64,000 bases of DNA. Source: Paenibacillus sp. (GTDB taxonomy: Bacteria > Bacillota > Bacilli > Paenibacillales > Paenibacillaceae). The notes below the pieces were generated by a model. The model did no database searches. It was not told the origin of the DNA and saw nothing but the letters and a program-made list of their open reading frames with translations. The position numbers were made by a program, and so were the translations under genes. Positions 62,555 to 64,000 of this stretch are shown piece after piece. The stretch spans positions 62,001 to 126,000 of the forward strand of contig JAILZT010000007.1 of NCBI GenBank assembly GCA_023512345.1, written 5' to 3'. Positions within the stretch are counted from its first letter, which is position 1; each line of letters begins with the position of its first letter.

Positions 62555-63394
62555 ATGGCGACGAATAAAATCAAATGGCCGCTTTATCACATTCTCATCG
62601 GCGGGCTCGCTATCATTATGCTGTATCCGATTCTGTGGATGATCATGAGCTCCTTTAAAGAAAGCCGTATGGTATTTGTTACTGCGAAGCAGCTTTTCCC
62701 CAATCCTTGGGAGTGGGGGAATTATGCAAAAGGCTGGGAAGGAGTTGCGGGTTACTCCTTTGGAGTTTTTATTAAGAACTCACTGGTTATCGTATTGGTA
62801 GCTACATTTGGAGCTGTTATATCTTCTTCATTAGTGGCATTCGGATTTGCACGTAACAAGTTTGTGGGTCACGGATTATGGTTCGGCATTATGATGATGA
62901 CTCTTATGCTGCCTTCGGACGTGGTGCTAGTTCCACAATATATTATTTACACAAAGCTGGATTGGTTGGACAGTATTCGGCCGATAGTAATCCCGCAATT
63001 CTTCGGCATACCTTTTTTCACCTTTTTGATGATCCAATTTATTAGGACCATTCCTGGAGAGCTGGACGAAGCAGCTACTATTGACGGTTGTGGTAAATTC
63101 GGACTTTATTTCAAAATCATTCTCCCGTTAATCCGCCCATCCATGGCGACTGCAGCCATCTTCTCATTCTACTGGCGCTGGGAGGACTTGCTTGGACCGG
63201 TTCTCTACTTGAACTCCCCATCTAAATATACAGTTTCTATGGGGCTGAAAATGTTTCTAGACAGTGAGTCTGTATCCAACTGGGGACCGATGTTTGCGAT
63301 GTCCGTACTCAGTCTTGCTCCGGTAATGCTGATATTCTTTATCTTCCAGAAACAGATTGTGGACGGTATAAGCACCAGTGGCTTGAAGGGTTAG
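62555..63394 (+). CDS. sugar ABC transporter permease, YesQ-like (279 aa)
   Basis: MalG-type permease with six helices and EAA loop [23 protein letters not shown] 62555 follows AGGAGG. The operon has no ATPase gene in view; in Bacillota such systems usually share the MsmX ATPase encoded elsewhere. Confidence 0.93.
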   Translation: MATNKIKWPLYHILIGGLAIIMLYPILWMIMSSFKESRMVFVTAKQLFPNPWEWGNYAKGWEGVAGYSFGVFIKNSLVIVLVATFGAVISSSLVAFGFARNKFVGHGLWFGIMMMTLMLPSDVVLVPQYIIYTKLDWLDSIRPIVIPQFFGIPFFTFLMIQFIRTIPGELDEAATIDGCGKFGLYFKIILPLIRPSMATAAIFSFYWRWEDLLGPVLYLNSPSKYTVSMGLKMFLDSESVSNWGPMFAMSVLSLAPVMLIFFIFQKQIVDGISTSGLKG

Positions 63395-63419
63395 ACGGAT
63401 TTTGATGAAAGGTGTGAGT

Positions 63420-64000
63420 ATGCTGTCTGCTTTTACTTATGATGAAGAACATATAAAAGCAACGATTGATCGAGTTATAGATCGTACACTCCGGATGGAT
63501 TTTTCGTGGGACTGGCCAGGAGGTGTTGCTTTCTATGGTGTATGTGAAGCTTATGAGGCGACAGGAAGAGAGGATTATCTTCTTGCTCTGAAAACTTGGG
63601 TGGATGATAATATCGCTGAAGGGCTCCCGAAACTATCGGTAAACGGAGTGTCTATCGGTCACTGTTTACTAACGCTTTATCAAGCAACTGGAGATGCGAA
63701 GTACTTGGATATTGCTGTTGAGATGGCAGAATTTCTGAGAAATAAGGCTGAGCGCTTCGGTGAAGGGATTTTTCAACATACAGTTAATTCACTTAGCTAT
63801 GTATTTCCCCAGCAGGCATGGGTAGATACGATGTTTATGGCAGGTTATTATTTGTTGCGGATCGGCTGTCTATTGGATAACAAGGATTATATAGAGGACG
63901 GGCTGCTTCAATATCACGGTCATGAACAATACTTACAAAATGCGGATAATAATCTGTATTATCACGGCTGGGATCATCTGAATCAGAACAATATGTCAGG
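63420..64000 (+). CDS. glycoside hydrolase family 105/88-like protein, YteR/YesR type (5' part)
   Basis: The frame runs from ATG 63420 off the window end, 193 codons. It shows the (alpha/alpha)6 barrel pattern of unsaturated rhamnogalacturonyl hydrolases: DWPGGVAFYGVCEAYEATGR, GHCLLTLYQATGDAKYLDIA and VFPQQAWVDTMFMAGYYLLR, where the WVDTMFM Asp corresponds to a catalytic residue. These enzymes release unsaturated galacturonic acid from oligosaccharides made by pectate lyases. It starts 25 bases after the second permease gene. Confidence 0.85.
   Translation, partial: MLSAFTYDEEHIKATIDRVIDRTLRMDFSWDWPGGVAFYGVCEAYEATGREDYLLALKTWVDDNIAEGLPKLSVNGVSIGHCLLTLYQATGDAKYLDIAVEMAEFLRNKAERFGEGIFQHTVNSLSYVFPQQAWVDTMFMAGYYLLRIGCLLDNKDYIEDGLLQYHGHEQYLQNADNNLYYHGWDHLNQNNMS

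Noticed and set aside
1..64000. CRISPR arrays, tRNA, rRNA genes, prophage
   Set aside because: I looked for regularly spaced repeats, TTCGANTC-type tRNA arms, rRNA signatures and phage structural genes and saw none.

Overview
The window looks like chromosomal DNA of a Paenibacillus-type member of the Bacillota. Supporting signs are strong AGGAGG-like ribosome sites with frequent TTG/GTG starts, the sporulation genes spoVM and spoVIF, a YesM/YesN-type sugar-uptake locus, and a long housekeeping block in nearly the order known from Bacillus subtilis (yloA-yloB ... gmk-rpoZ-coaBC-priA-def-fmt-rsmB-rlmN-prpC-prkC-rsgA-rpe-spoVM-rpmB-yloV ... recG). The genus call is inference; no rRNA or other taxonomic marker is present.

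1-23 kb is an accessory, regulation-rich region. It holds a truncated Cache-domain sensor, a pentapeptide-repeat protein, two paralogous PilZ proteins, a five-gene YtrA-type ABC operon with a visible operator, and a two-domain sulfurtransferase whose 3' end is repeated as a frameshifted pseudogene about 1.2 kb downstream. A BlaR1/BlaI-like pair follows, with two clear TACA-N3-TGTA operators. An EamA-family transporter is preceded by what reads as a variant purine-type riboswitch with a ligand-ON terminator. Then come a berberine-bridge-like FAD enzyme, diaminopimelate dehydrogenase divergent from a PadR/BtrH-like pair, a secreted fumarate-reductase-like flavoprotein, several small proteins, an oxidoreductase/XRE/membrane protein operon, a truncated ECF sigma factor and a HmoA-like monooxygenase.

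23-52.5 kb is the conserved core. It covers ribosome rescue (rqcH), a Ca-type P-ATPase, dapF, a decayed IS1182-family element, a homocysteine methyltransferase/MTHFR fusion, YicC, RemA, Gmk, RpoZ, CoaBC, PriA, Def, Fmt, RsmB, RlmN, PrpC/PrkC, RsgA, Rpe, SpoVM, L28, FakA with a DegV/FakB partner, RecG and SpoVIF. Compared with B. subtilis, yloU (Asp23) and the sdaA genes are absent, and a DegV gene sits between fakA and recG.

52.5-64 kb holds a secreted NlpC/P60 hydrolase, a three-gene ABC importer of the TrpXYZ/ABC_sub_bind type, and a YesMNOPQR-like locus (histidine kinase, AraC-type regulator, solute-binding lipoprotein, two permeases, partial GH105/88 hydrolase). A near-perfect cre site lies before the binding-protein gene, consistent with carbon-catabolite-repressed uptake of pectin-derived oligosaccharides.
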